Below are positions 1 to 9,497 of a DNA stretch of 61,732 nt, in pieces. The DNA is from a bacterium (GTDB lineage Bacteria > Hydrothermota > Tepidihabitantia > B3-TA06): assembly GCA_012517375.1 (NCBI GenBank), contig JAAYVC010000006.1, positions 1 through 61,732 of the forward strand, in the 5' to 3' direction. The translations under genes were made by a program, and so were the position numbers. The notes under the pieces are model-generated. The model saw only the letters and a list, made by a program, of their open reading frames with translations. It did not search any database and was not told the origin of the DNA. Position 1 is the stretch's first letter; each line of letters starts with the position of its first letter.

Positions 1-1
1 T

Positions 2-619
2 GCGGTTACAGGCATCAAGTGGGATAGCTATGGGTACACAGATATAACTTTAATCAAAACCAACCCTGTAGGTGATTCGTTGTGGGGACACAGTTGGGGC
101 GGGGCGGACGATGACGCAAGCACCTGTGTTCAGCAAACTACCGACGGGGGCTATATTATAAGCGCGGAGACGCGTTCTTTCGGGGAAGCAAGGGTTAATG
201 CCTGGCTTTTAAAGACGGATGTAAATGGCGATACCACCTGGGCACGTATATTAGGCGCTGGATGGGGGCATAGCGTACAGCAAACCACGGACGGTGGTTA
301 TATAATCTGTGGGGGCTTGACTCTCATCAAGACCGACTCGCTTGGATATGTAGGGGTTGAGGAACCTATAACAAAGCCTGCCCTGACAGACTGGCGGGTG
401 GTTTCGCCTGTCGGCTCAACCGTAACCTTGAAATATTCAAACCGGCCCCAGGGGTTCCACGCTTTTGTGTTTGACGCTTCTGGCCGCAAGGTTGACGAGA
501 TGCGATCCCAGGGAGAATCAGGTACAATCACCTGGGGTCAAGGGGTGAGTGCAGGTGTCTACTTTGTGAGGGTTGAGTCCTCTCACCCTGCCACGAAGAA
601 AATTATACTAATCAAATAA
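2..619 (+). CDS. Secreted beta-propeller-type protein with C-terminal sorting domain (3' part only)
   Basis: The reading frame is open to the left edge, so the true start and signal peptide lie outside the window; 205 residues are visible. Two copies of a QQTTDGGYII motif and KTD...GDT blocks are seen, the pattern of blade repeats also found in the propeller gene at 59832-61283. The last ~75 residues form a FlgD-like/type IX-style sorting domain: a FDASGRKVDE turn, then GVYFVRV and a basic KKIILIK end. Such domains target proteins for export and surface attachment in FCB bacteria. Function of the propeller itself is unknown. It is probably a paralogue of the protein at the right end of the window. 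Confidence 0.8.
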   Translation, partial: AVTGIKWDSYGYTDITLIKTNPVGDSLWGHSWGGADDDASTCVQQTTDGGYIISAETRSFGEARVNAWLLKTDVNGDTTWARILGAGWGHSVQQTTDGGYIICGGLTLIKTDSLGYVGVEEPITKPALTDWRVVSPVGSTVTLKYSNRPQGFHAFVFDASGRKVDEMRSQGESGTITWGQGVSAGVYFVRVESSHPATKKIILIK

Positions 620-643
620 TATTATCAGCAAGTTTTCTCTGAA

Positions 644-671
644 TTGACTTCCCTTATCTTTCCCATAAACT
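644..671 (+). promoter_or_regulatory. Promoter of addB, leaderless type
   Basis: TTGACT (644-649), 16-base spacer, TAAACT (666-671). The addB ATG lies 5 bases after the -10 box and no Shine-Dalgarno sequence precedes it, so transcription should begin at or next to the start codon. Confidence 0.75.
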
Positions 672-676
672 GAACC

Positions 677-3373
677 ATGTCCTCATCTAACCGCGAAACC
701 GGTAAACCTCTTAAATTGCTTGTCAAGCGCCCGCTCCGCTCGCCCTCGTTCGCGCGAAAGCTTCTTGCCGAACTTGAGATACCCAAGCGCTTCAGTCCCG
801 AAGATATACTCTACCTGACGCCTAACAAACGCAGGGCGCGCTCTGCAATGTTCGAGATACTCTCCCTTTATAACGGAAGCGCATTTAGAACGCCGGAATG
901 CTTTACGCTTCAGACCTATGCGGAGAGTCTCGTAAACATGGAATCCAGGAAAGGTCTTGTCGACGAGTTGGACCGCAGGTTTATCCTTCTAAAACTCCTG
1001 CGCGGTTCGAAGAGCAAATGGTTCAAAGAGGAGCATCTGGGGCTTTTATCTACACTTTATTCCGAACTATGCCGCCATCATCCCGAGGGATGGGAAAAGA
1101 TATCTTCCCTCGCTACTCAAGAGATATTCGACCTTGATACCGAGAAAAGACTTCAAGAAGCGGTAGGGCTTCTCGAAATCTACGAAAAGCATTTGAAAGA
1201 CGAAGCGCTGCTCGATCACGAAAGGGTTCTTTCAGAGGCTGAATCCTTAATAAAAAAGGACCGTCATAAACTGCTGATCACGGAGGGCTATTTCGAACCA
1301 TGGGAGTCCGAGAAAAAGTTCTTAAGAGAACTCGTGAAGAACATACCCGAGATACTCGTCATCATCCCAGATGATGCGATTGCAGCAGAAGCGGAAGTTT
1401 TTTATACTGCTCAAGGGTTGCTAGCGAGGGAAGGATACTCTGATTCAGCTCCACCCAAATCAAACTGGAACCGTTACCGGTCGCGTGAAGACGAGGTCGT
1501 TGCCATTGCAAGAAAAATATGTTCGCTTTCGCTCAAGGGGGTAAGACCGGAAGAAATAAATGTTGTTTTCCCGAACCTTGGCGCCTACCGCTCGCTCGTG
1601 GAAAGGGTCTTTCGAAGATACAATCTCAATCCGAGAATCTCCATGAAGCCGAAACTCGATTCATTTCCTTCGGCCAGGGTTGTGCTCGATATTCTCCTTA
1701 CAGTGGAGAACAAGTTCAGGAGACGGGATATCGTAGCGCTCCTGCTTTCGCCTTGCTTTACGAAAATTCCTTCGAGCGTCAAAATATGGCTGGATGAACT
1801 TTCAAAAGATGAAGGAGTTATTGCGGGCGAGAGTTCATGGATTCAATGGTTTCTGAAAGAACCTCCGCACAAACTCAAAAAACATCCCCAGGGCGCTCAA
1901 ATCATAAGCGATATCAAGAGATTCATCTCCGGTTTCATTAAAAGGTTAGAGGTTTTCAAAAGAGCCATGACCGCGGATGCTTTTTCTGCAAGGATTCTGG
2001 AAACACTCGAATGGCTTGGCTGGAACGCTCCCCATGAAATCAAACGCGGTCTTAAAGACGTTTTCCTGAAGCTTTCACGAATCGCGGAGCTTGCCCAGGA
2101 AAGGGAGTTGTCGCCACGATTCATTCGTGAATCCCTCGATACACTGATGCGCCGTGAACTGGATTCGGGTGATGAAGAAGAAAAGACGGACGCAATCAGG
2201 GTTATGCCGCTTGTCGAAAGCCGCTGGCTAGAAACCCGCTATCTGTTCGTTGGAGGCCTTGTGGAAGGCGAGTTTCCGCCTTATCCCAAGCGCGATATTC
2301 TGCTTCCGGAAAGACTTAAGAAGCCGCTTTCGATTCCCTCCTCCGAACACGCTTTCACTAACGCGGAGTTCGAGCTCAAAAGGCTTGAAAATATGGCTTC
2401 CGAAGCCTTCTTCCTGTCAGCGCCCGCTCTCGAAGCCGACAGACCCTTGCTTACATCATTTTTGCTCGTTGAACGGGATGAAACGCCTCATCTTGAGGAC
2501 CCGAATCTCTACTCCATACAAGAGGAGCTGCTCTTCAACCCACGGGGAAAATATGAAAAAAAGCAGGGTGTTATTTTTGAGGATGCGGATTCGTTGAATA
2601 TGCTTGAGGAGAGATTCGGCAAAAACTATCCATTCAGGGTTACGCTTCTTGAAACCTATCGTGCGTGCCCTTATAGGTATTATCTTTCATCCGTTCTGGG
2701 TTTCCAGGCTTCTCAAGAACCCAGCGAAGAACCTGAGGCCAGATTCCTGGGAACCGTTGTACACAGGGTGCTTGAGAAACTAATGCGTTTATTGCCAGCC
2801 TCGTCTGCAATGGAGGAGAAGTTTCTGGAACTCTTGACTGCTGAACTCGATAATCTCAACATCAACCCGTTTGTCAAATTATGGATAGAAGATTGGGTCC
2901 GTTCGCGCATGGACTGGTTCATATCCGAGGAGGAGGTTCGCATTGATAAAGGATGGATGCTTGATCCAGAGTGGCTCGAGAAGGATTTGACTCTCTATTT
3001 CGAGGACAAGGGATATACACTCAAGGGGAGGGTGGACAGGGTAGACTGGAGGGATAGTAGCGCAAGGGTAATAGACTACAAGACCGGCAAGGAGAAGGGT
3101 TTCAAAGGAAAGCTGGAAAGAGGAGAATCCCTTCAGTTACCGCTCTACTGCCAGATGATAAGACTCAGTGCGAAAGCAAACGTTTCTTCATTCGCTCTAT
3201 ACGATTTTAATGAATCAAGAGTCGAGGAGATAGCGGACCCCGAAGCATTCATCCGCAAAGCTATGCAAGTGGCCTCGGAATGCATCTCGGACATAAGACG
3301 GGGCCTATTCAGCGTACCGGAAAAAAAGCCGGAAGCTTGCTATTTCTGCGAGTACAGTGAGATGTGTTCATGA
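677..3373 (+). CDS. addB: AddB-like ATP-dependent nuclease subunit B (PD-(D/E)XK, Fe-S)
   Basis: Partner of the downstream AddA in processing double-strand DNA ends for recombination. The C-terminal third carries a PD-(D/E)XK nuclease: the VIDYKTG motif at about residues 798-804 follows a GRVDRVDW strand. Cysteines near 664 (RACPYRYY) and at 888, 891 and 897 match the four-Cys iron-sulfur staple of AddB/Cas4-like nucleases. At 898 residues it is shorter than Firmicute AddB (about 1150), and the N-terminus shows no GxxxxGK(S/T) Walker A motif, so the helicase-like half is probably inactive. First gene of an addB-addA-era operon; its stop overlaps the addA ATG. The ATG start fits the leaderless promoter just upstream. 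Confidence 0.85.
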   Translation: MSSSNRETGKPLKLLVKRPLRSPSFARKLLAELEIPKRFSPEDILYLTPNKRRARSAMFEILSLYNGSAFRTPECFTLQTYAESLVNMESRKGLVDELDRRFILLKLLRGSKSKWFKEEHLGLLSTLYSELCRHHPEGWEKISSLATQEIFDLDTEKRLQEAVGLLEIYEKHLKDEALLDHERVLSEAESLIKKDRHKLLITEGYFEPWESEKKFLRELVKNIPEILVIIPDDAIAAEAEVFYTAQGLLAREGYSDSAPPKSNWNRYRSREDEVVAIARKICSLSLKGVRPEEINVVFPNLGAYRSLVERVFRRYNLNPRISMKPKLDSFPSARVVLDILLTVENKFRRRDIVALLLSPCFTKIPSSVKIWLDELSKDEGVIAGESSWIQWFLKEPPHKLKKHPQGAQIISDIKRFISGFIKRLEVFKRAMTADAFSARILETLEWLGWNAPHEIKRGLKDVFLKLSRIAELAQERELSPRFIRESLDTLMRRELDSGDEEEKTDAIRVMPLVESRWLETRYLFVGGLVEGEFPPYPKRDILLPERLKKPLSIPSSEHAFTNAEFELKRLENMASEAFFLSAPALEADRPLLTSFLLVERDETPHLEDPNLYSIQEELLFNPRGKYEKKQGVIFEDADSLNMLEERFGKNYPFRVTLLETYRACPYRYYLSSVLGFQASQEPSEEPEARFLGTVVHRVLEKLMRLLPASSAMEEKFLELLTAELDNLNINPFVKLWIEDWVRSRMDWFISEEEVRIDKGWMLDPEWLEKDLTLYFEDKGYTLKGRVDRVDWRDSSARVIDYKTGKEKGFKGKLERGESLQLPLYCQMIRLSAKANVSSFALYDFNESRVEEIADPEAFIRKAMQVASECISDIRRGLFSVPEKKPEACYFCEYSEMCS

Positions 3374-6300
3374 AGAAACAGGGATATTCAAGCTCAATCC
3401 ACCCTTCCCACCTGGACGTTAAAAAAAGTCTTGTTGTATCATCACCCGCAGGTTCAGGAAAGACCCAAAAGCTTGCAGAGCGCTATGTGGCGCTTCTTGG
3501 GGAAGGAGTGCTGCCTGAGCGTATACTCGCCATTACATTTACTGAAAAAGCGGCAGCAGAGATGAAGGAGCGCATCCTTAAACTGCTCAGAGAGAGCGCT
3601 CCCGATTTGCATGAAGCCTTGAAAACCAAGTTCTCACGCTTCAGGATATCGACTGTTCATTCTTTTGCGCTTTCAGTTCTTGACCGTTTTGCCTTCGATT
3701 TGAATCTTTCACCAAGCCTTAAGATTCTTGACGCACCTGAAGCGGAACTGGTGAGAGATGAGGTTTTACGTGAGGGGCTTATCGAGTTAGGTGCAGGTGA
3801 AAAAGAGACCTCTTTACTGGTCAGACATTTGACTTTAATGGAGGGCTGGACGCGGCTTTGTTCACGAATACGCTCCCTTTTCCAGCAGATTCCGCAGAGT
3901 TATCTGGCATTTGAGGATGTTAAATCCCCAATTCCTCAAGCGTACGATTCTGCATGGGCGCAACTTAAACAAGAGTGGGGTGAAGGGTTCTGGCAGGCCT
4001 CAGGCTTTGAATCAATTCCTGCTCCGGAAGACGAGATAGGTCATATGCAAGGTTTGAGAAGAATAATGCCCGGCATAGCCGCAAACTTCCTTACGAAACA
4101 AGGTTTCTTGCGAAAAAGGATATCAAGAAACAATTCTCATGTAGCCGATAAGGCCGAATCTTTCGGTAGGTATTACGCGGTCTATCTCGTTTGGCGCTCC
4201 TTTTCCTTAACTAAAGGGATAATAACGCTCTTTCGCCACTTGTCTTTAAAATATGAAGAGCGGAAGAGAAAGGAGAAGGCGCTTGATTTTGGTGATCTTG
4301 AATACAAACTCTACTGGGTTCTCTATCACTCCCACAACTGGTCAAACATTCTGATGAGTTTTGATGAACAAACCGACCACATCCTTCTGGATGAGTTTCA
4401 GGATACCAACGGGCTTCAATGGGCAATAGCATCAAAGCTTGTCGAGGAGTGGCGCTCAGGATTGGGAGCAAAAAGGGAGATAGGCAAAACACCGACCTTG
4501 TTCCTTGTAGGTGACGTCAAACAATCCATATACCTTTTCAGGGGCGCCAACGTTGAGGTCTTCGAGCGAGCCAAGAGACAGATGAAGGAATGGATGCAGG
4601 AATCGTTTTCGATGGTTGTCATCCGCGAGAACTATCGGAGCCTGCCGTTGATAGTCGATTTCGTGAACGCTCTTTTTGCAAGGATAATGGACGGAAAAGG
4701 TGAAGACTGGCGCACTAAATACGAGGATTTTTCTTCGAGACGAACAGCCGATGATAAAGGGCATGTGGAGCTTCTACTTACTAATATGGAACCTGAAGCA
4801 CTGACAAAAGAGCAAAAAGAAGCTGAAGCGCGCAACATTGCCTTAAGGATCAACGAGATCAAAGGTAAGCTTAAGGTCTACGATAAAGAGGAAGGGGAAG
4901 AGAGAGAAAGGGTATGCCGGTACGAAGACATCACAATACTTCTAAGAAGCCGGACGCATCTTGAAAGATACGAGGAGGCGCTTCAAGCTTACGGCATTCC
5001 CTTCGTCGTGGTTGGAGGCACAGGTTTTTACTCTTCACTTGAGGTTATACTGCTGAGGCAGCTCGTTGCTTTTTTATCCAACCCCTGTGATTCTCTTCGC
5101 CTGTACGGTGTGCTCCGTTCGGAACTTTTCAGGCTCGATGAATCAAGGATAATGAATTTGGCATTCCATGAAGGCATGAATCTCTGGGAAAAGCTTTCCA
5201 TAAGCACAGCCCCGATAGAAAAGGAAGCCTTCGCGAGCCTCCTAAGATATTCAAAGAAGGTCGATTCGGAACCCTCGTCCATGCTGGTTGAAGAGATACT
5301 GAAGGAGAGGGGGTTTTGGTCTTGTCTCAATTCCGACCAACAGGCAGAGAACGTTCGTAAGTTTTTGAGAATACTTGAAGGTTTTGATGAGGAGGGGCTG
5401 TCGTTAATACGCATCTCGGAAAGACTTGAAAGAATGAGCACAAGGCAGGATGAACCTAAGGCTGCCGTGAATACCGAAGGCAGGGATGCCGTAAGGATAA
5501 TGACCATTCACGGCGCAAAGGGGCTTGACTCAAAGGTTGTATTTCTTGCAGGTCTTGAGGAACCTTTTTCCAAGAGAAAGGACTTTCTTACTCGAAGAGA
5601 GGAGGGTGAGCGGGTGGTTTTCATGTTTACGGATCCTTTGAATAAAGAGCATCCCGAAAAGCTTCTCTGGGAAGCAAAACTAGCCGAGGAGCAGAAAAGA
5701 CTCTTTTATGTCGCTTCAACAAGAGCAAGAGATGCGCTTTTCCTTTCAGGTGTCTGGACATCCAAGGCCACAGGATGGCTTTCCTACATGGTTGAAGGTC
5801 TCGGGCTTCGCGAGACTGAAAAAGGACTTCAACTCGTCGAAGCGCCGAAAGGCGTGATGGTGAACATTAAAAAGCCTCCGCCGGAGCACATTCCTGAGAA
5901 ACCTGAGGCTTCTGAAGTAACTGAACGCAAAGCTATTCTTGAACGTTTGTGGCAAAGTGGCGAAAAAACGTACACTCGCGTCAGTGACGAGTATGAGGAA
6001 AACTACCACGAGTCAGGGGGGCTATTGAGATTCGGAGAGATTATCCACGTTATACTTGACAGAATATCAAGGGGTACGATTGAGCCGACACAAGACGACA
6101 TCATGCGTGGTTTGCGGTCAATAATGCTTTCAATGGGTTTTGCTCCTTCAAGTATTCCAGCCTACCAGTGCCGTGTGATGGAACACGTGGAACTTCTCAG
6201 GGCGTCCGGTTTTCTTGAGCGGTTTATCACGCCTGGAGAAAACTCTGCTAGTGAAGTCCCATTTCTGCTCAGGGAAGGAAACAATATGATATCCGGACGG

Positions 6301-6504
6301 ATAGACAGGGTGTTGATAAAACCTGAAGGTCTTGTTATAATCGACTACAAATCGTTTCCGTCGAATTTCGAGGATTCAGATAAACTCACAGAACAGATAA
6401 GGTGCTATGCAAGGGCCGCACAAGAGATATGGAAGAAGCCTCTTCTGGCTTGTTATATTCTATTTACTGCAGATGCCTGTCTTAAGGAGGTTATAATTGA
6501 GTAA
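3370..6504 (+). CDS. addA: AddA-like UvrD-family helicase-nuclease
   Basis: Superfamily 1A 3'-5' helicase fused to a C-terminal nuclease; with AddB it unwinds and resects broken DNA. Walker A SPAGSGKT is at residues 25-32, the UvrD-type motif II LLDEFQDTN near 339-347, and VGDVKQSIYLFRGAN near 379-393. The nuclease motif VIIDYKSF is near 988-995, after GRIDRV. An in-frame GTG exists six bases earlier, but the ATG at 3370 forms an ATGA overlap with the addB stop and is preferred for translational coupling. 1044 residues, slightly shorter than B. subtilis AddA. The gene end overlaps era by eight bases. Confidence 0.88.
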   Translation: MKKQGYSSSIHPSHLDVKKSLVVSSPAGSGKTQKLAERYVALLGEGVLPERILAITFTEKAAAEMKERILKLLRESAPDLHEALKTKFSRFRISTVHSFALSVLDRFAFDLNLSPSLKILDAPEAELVRDEVLREGLIELGAGEKETSLLVRHLTLMEGWTRLCSRIRSLFQQIPQSYLAFEDVKSPIPQAYDSAWAQLKQEWGEGFWQASGFESIPAPEDEIGHMQGLRRIMPGIAANFLTKQGFLRKRISRNNSHVADKAESFGRYYAVYLVWRSFSLTKGIITLFRHLSLKYEERKRKEKALDFGDLEYKLYWVLYHSHNWSNILMSFDEQTDHILLDEFQDTNGLQWAIASKLVEEWRSGLGAKREIGKTPTLFLVGDVKQSIYLFRGANVEVFERAKRQMKEWMQESFSMVVIRENYRSLPLIVDFVNALFARIMDGKGEDWRTKYEDFSSRRTADDKGHVELLLTNMEPEALTKEQKEAEARNIALRINEIKGKLKVYDKEEGEERERVCRYEDITILLRSRTHLERYEEALQAYGIPFVVVGGTGFYSSLEVILLRQLVAFLSNPCDSLRLYGVLRSELFRLDESRIMNLAFHEGMNLWEKLSISTAPIEKEAFASLLRYSKKVDSEPSSMLVEEILKERGFWSCLNSDQQAENVRKFLRILEGFDEEGLSLIRISERLERMSTRQDEPKAAVNTEGRDAVRIMTIHGAKGLDSKVVFLAGLEEPFSKRKDFLTRREEGERVVFMFTDPLNKEHPEKLLWEAKLAEEQKRLFYVASTRARDALFLSGVWTSKATGWLSYMVEGLGLRETEKGLQLVEAPKGVMVNIKKPPPEHIPEKPEASEVTERKAILERLWQSGEKTYTRVSDEYEENYHESGGLLRFGEIIHVILDRISRGTIEPTQDDIMRGLRSIMLSMGFAPSSIPAYQCRVMEHVELLRASGFLERFITPGENSASEVPFLLREGNNMISGRIDRVLIKPEGLVIIDYKSFPSNFEDSDKLTEQIRCYARAAQEIWKKPLLACYILFTADACLKEVIIE

Positions 6505-7390
6505 AAGAGCATTTGTTGCGATTGTGGGACCGCCTAACGTCGGAAAATCTACGCTTCTCAACTCATACCTCGGAATGAAGCTTTCCGCCGTATCGCCGCG
6601 ACCGCAGACTACGGCTCAAAACATTCTCGGCATCATGACGACGAACGAAGGCCAGCTTGTTTTCCTTGATACCCCAGGGCTTGTTCAGCGTTCAGGAGCC
6701 ATTTACGAATTCATGAGAGGCCAGATAGACTTGGCTCTGGCTGATGCCGACATTGCGCTTGTCATGGTAGAGGCAGGGTATGAGCCTTCCGACGAATTCG
6801 CCATATTTGTGCGTTCGCTCAAAAAAATCGTCGTTCTGGCAATCAATAAAGTCGATCTTGTTAAAGATAAGCTTGAGCTTCTTCCTCTTATCGAACGCTA
6901 CAAAGAGCTGGGTCTCCTCGAGATTCATCCCGTATCGGCTCTTTCGAGCGACGGTTTAACCCCTCTCCTTAATACGCTTATGGTGCTTGCTCCTGAAGGA
7001 GAACCTTACTTCCCGGCCGAGGCGCCGACCACTTATCCCATGAGATTTTTTGCGGCTGAGGCGCTGAGGGAGTCGCTTTTTGAGCTTTACGGAGAGGAGA
7101 TTCCCTATTCGGTGTTCGTAGAAATTGACGAGTACAGGGAGCAGGAGGGCCGCAAGGATTATATTCGCGCGATTCTTTATGTCGAGCGTGAATCGCAGAG
7201 ACCCATCATTTTGGGTAAAGGTGGAGCGGCAATAAAAAGGCTTGGAACCAGGGCGAGGCAGAAGATAGAGGCTCTATCCACAAGGCCTTGCTATCTCGAG
7301 CTTCACATCAAGGTGGCGAAGGACTGGCGCAAAGACGATGGTTTTGTTCGGCGCGCTACAAAGCCGCCTGAGGCGTACTTGCCCGAGTAG
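6497..7390 (+). CDS. era: GTPase Era
   Basis: Ribosome-assembly GTPase that binds 16S rRNA through a C-terminal KH domain. G1 GPPNVGKST at residues 11-19, G3 DTPG at 58-61, G4 NKVD at 117-120; the KH region near 205-280 contains the GKGGAAIK loop. 297 residues is normal for Era. The start is TTG, set by a strong AAGGAGG seven bases upstream inside the end of addA. It shares the addBA transcript, so repair and ribosome assembly are co-expressed here. Confidence 0.95.
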   Translation: MSKRAFVAIVGPPNVGKSTLLNSYLGMKLSAVSPRPQTTAQNILGIMTTNEGQLVFLDTPGLVQRSGAIYEFMRGQIDLALADADIALVMVEAGYEPSDEFAIFVRSLKKIVVLAINKVDLVKDKLELLPLIERYKELGLLEIHPVSALSSDGLTPLLNTLMVLAPEGEPYFPAEAPTTYPMRFFAAEALRESLFELYGEEIPYSVFVEIDEYREQEGRKDYIRAILYVERESQRPIILGKGGAAIKRLGTRARQKIEALSTRPCYLELHIKVAKDWRKDDGFVRRATKPPEAYLPE

Positions 7391-7472
7391 TTTTTCCACC
7401 CAAAAAACGACTTCACTATCTTTGACGTAAAAAACATTTTTATTAGGAGTTGGCATCTCTAGTATATTTTTA

Positions 7473-8387
7473 CTACCACTTTTTGAGCTTCCATAAAAGA
7501 AATACTCCGGCTGCTGAAATAAGAGCCATACCCAGGATTATCCAGTATGTGTAAGGACCCGCCTTCAATGGCAGGGGCACGTTCATAGAGAAAGCGCTGA
7601 CCACGAAGGTCGGAAGCATTATTCCGAGAGTTATTATGGTCAACGTTTTCATGATTATATTCAGATTATTGCTTACTATTGATACCCGCGCATCCATAAG
7701 CCCTGCAAGAATGTTTGAGTATATCTCGGCCTGTTTAGAGCATTGATTACTGTCAATTAAGATATCTTCGATAAGCTCGAGTTCAAAGGCAGAGAAACCA
7801 ATTTTTGCGGAGTTGAGACGGAGCTTTTCTATAACCACACCGTTGGCGTTTATGGCGTTTAAGTAGTAGACAAGACTCTTTTCAAGCGTAAAAAGGTTTA
7901 TAAGGTATTTGTTGCCCATCGATGCGTTTATCTTGCCTTCAAGCTCCTCTGAAAGCATATTGATTATCTTCAGGTGTTCGTTGAAATGATAAATGGTTCT
8001 GTAAATTATCTTTAACACTACCTCCGCAAGCGAATTTATCTTCATGAAATGCTTGCCTTCAAATGAAGGCGCTTCGTCGTAGCACACAACAACCAGGCGG
8101 TTCTTAAATAAATAGATACCGGTTGATGTTACCTTGAAAAAGAATAAGTCCTTGGCCTGATAACTCTTCGGTCGTTTGAATATTAAAGCCACATGGTCCG
8201 GCTCGAACTCAAGACGCGGAAGCTCGTCCGGGTCTGCAACCGAGTTAAGCGTATGTTCGTCCAGCTTCAATTCATCAATTAAGTATCTTTTTTCCGTCTC
8301 ATCAGGATTCACGTAAATCAAGATGCGATCTTCTTCGTTTTTGTCCTCAACGATGCGTCCGTCGAGTAATTTGTAGCTCTTATGCAT
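7473..8387 (-). CDS. corA: CorA-family divalent cation transporter, SMN variant
   Basis: Inner-membrane magnesium/cobalt channel of the CorA family. A long soluble N-terminal domain is followed by two C-terminal membrane helices and a basic tail (WKLKKW). The selectivity-filter motif is normally YGMN; here it reads FSMNVPLP at about residues 266-273, so the first filter glycine is serine. That may change ion preference. Start ATG has an AAAGGAGC ribosome site. Monocistronic with its own promoter. 304 residues is typical. Confidence 0.85.
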   Translation of the reverse strand: MHKSYKLLDGRIVEDKNEEDRILIYVNPDETEKRYLIDELKLDEHTLNSVADPDELPRLEFEPDHVALIFKRPKSYQAKDLFFFKVTSTGIYLFKNRLVVVCYDEAPSFEGKHFMKINSLAEVVLKIIYRTIYHFNEHLKIINMLSEELEGKINASMGNKYLINLFTLEKSLVYYLNAINANGVVIEKLRLNSAKIGFSAFELELIEDILIDSNQCSKQAEIYSNILAGLMDARVSIVSNNLNIIMKTLTIITLGIMLPTFVVSAFSMNVPLPLKAGPYTYWIILGMALISAAGVFLLWKLKKW

Positions 8388-8441
8388 TGTAGTGCTCCTT
8401 TCTGGCCCGTAGTCGGCACGAATAGGTATCGCCCGTCGTGG

Positions 8442-8469
8442 AGTATAGGCCTGAGCCGTTAAGTGTCAA
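8442..8469 (-). promoter_or_regulatory. Promoter of corA
   Basis: On the minus strand, TTGACA (8469-8464), 16-base spacer, TATACT (8447-8442). A leader of about 50 bases with a Shine-Dalgarno site follows. Confidence 0.75.
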
Positions 8470-8516
8470 TATGTTTCAGCTGATTATTAATTGTGAAACA
8501 GGATAATCGAATGGAT

Positions 8517-9497
8517 TTAGTTTTGCGGCGTCGAGGTTTTTCCCAGGGATGTTTGTTTTCTTCTGAGCAAAAGGAAGATGCCGCCCGTGATGCCGAAGAA
8601 GACGTTCACGACGTCAAAAAGGACAGACGTGGCAAGGGCGGTTGATTTGGCTACTGCAAACGTTGCAAGCATCTGAACGAAGGTTTGTTCCCGCAGACCC
8701 CACCCGCCTACCGAAAACATGGCGAGAGTGTTAACGACCGGAATCGTAACCATGATGTGCAAGAAACTGGTTTTGCCGCCGAGCGAAAGGAAGAGAAGAT
8801 ACCATATTCCCGCGAGGCATACTTGAATGACAAGGGAGACGAGGACGGATAAAAATAACGACGTCTTGTGATCTTGAAATTCTGTTATTGATTTGAACGC
8901 GGAGGTTATTTTTTGGCCAACAGGGTACTTGAAAACCTTAACCTTCGGAAGCCAGGTCGATAACCAGTCGTTTATTTTTTTTGAAAGGAAAGCGGTCGTG
9001 ACTCCTACGGCAAACACAAAGGCGGCCCCGAATACTATTAGGAGTACGTAGCTTTTGCTTGCGAAGAAATAAAAAATGCTTGCAAGAAATGCGAAGGAGA
9101 AAACGCCAATAAAACCCATCATCCTGTCTGTCCAGACTATCGAAAAGGAGACCCCTTTACCTTCATGCCCGCCTGTGTCCATAATCCTGTAGACGTCGCC
9201 TCCTATGGTCGTGGGAAGGACGTTGTTGAAAAGGAAGTGTATTGCAAGACTTCTGTATAGATAGAAAAACCCATAAGGATGGTTTCGAGCTTTCGATAAT
9301 ATGAGCCAGCGCAAGGCAAGGAAACCTATGAACACGGCGTATAACAACACCGAAAGAGATATGTATATCGGATTGGTTCCCTTAAGTTCCTCCCAGGTTT
9401 TCTTAAGGTCTACAGTCAATACTATTATGGCGATAAAGACAAGGGCAATCGCTATTCTTGCCCAGAAAAAAAGATGTTGACGGAGCTTGGGGTTCAA
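8517..9497 (-). CDS. Flippase-like integral membrane protein (UPF0104 / LPG synthase TM family)
   Basis: Very hydrophobic, about eight predicted membrane helices, with the GGDVYRIMDT and GGWGLREQ motifs typical of the YbhN/AglD/MprF-transmembrane family (LPG_synthase_TM). Members are proposed lipid or lipid-linked sugar flippases. No MprF synthase domain is attached. The start is TTG and overlaps the TGA of the upstream glycosyltransferase (TTGA), so the two are translationally coupled and probably act in the same surface-glycan or glycolipid pathway. Confidence 0.75.
   Translation of the reverse strand: MNPKLRQHLFFWARIAIALVFIAIIVLTVDLKKTWEELKGTNPIYISLSVLLYAVFIGFLALRWLILSKARNHPYGFFYLYRSLAIHFLFNNVLPTTIGGDVYRIMDTGGHEGKGVSFSIVWTDRMMGFIGVFSFAFLASIFYFFASKSYVLLIVFGAAFVFAVGVTTAFLSKKINDWLSTWLPKVKVFKYPVGQKITSAFKSITEFQDHKTSLFLSVLVSLVIQVCLAGIWYLLFLSLGGKTSFLHIMVTIPVVNTLAMFSVGGWGLREQTFVQMLATFAVAKSTALATSVLFDVVNVFFGITGGIFLLLRRKQTSLGKTSTPQN

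Noticed and set aside
8476-8503. Inverted repeat TGTTTCA/TGAAACA after the flippase gene as terminator
   Set aside because: Seven-base arms with a long loop and no T-tract on the transcribed side.
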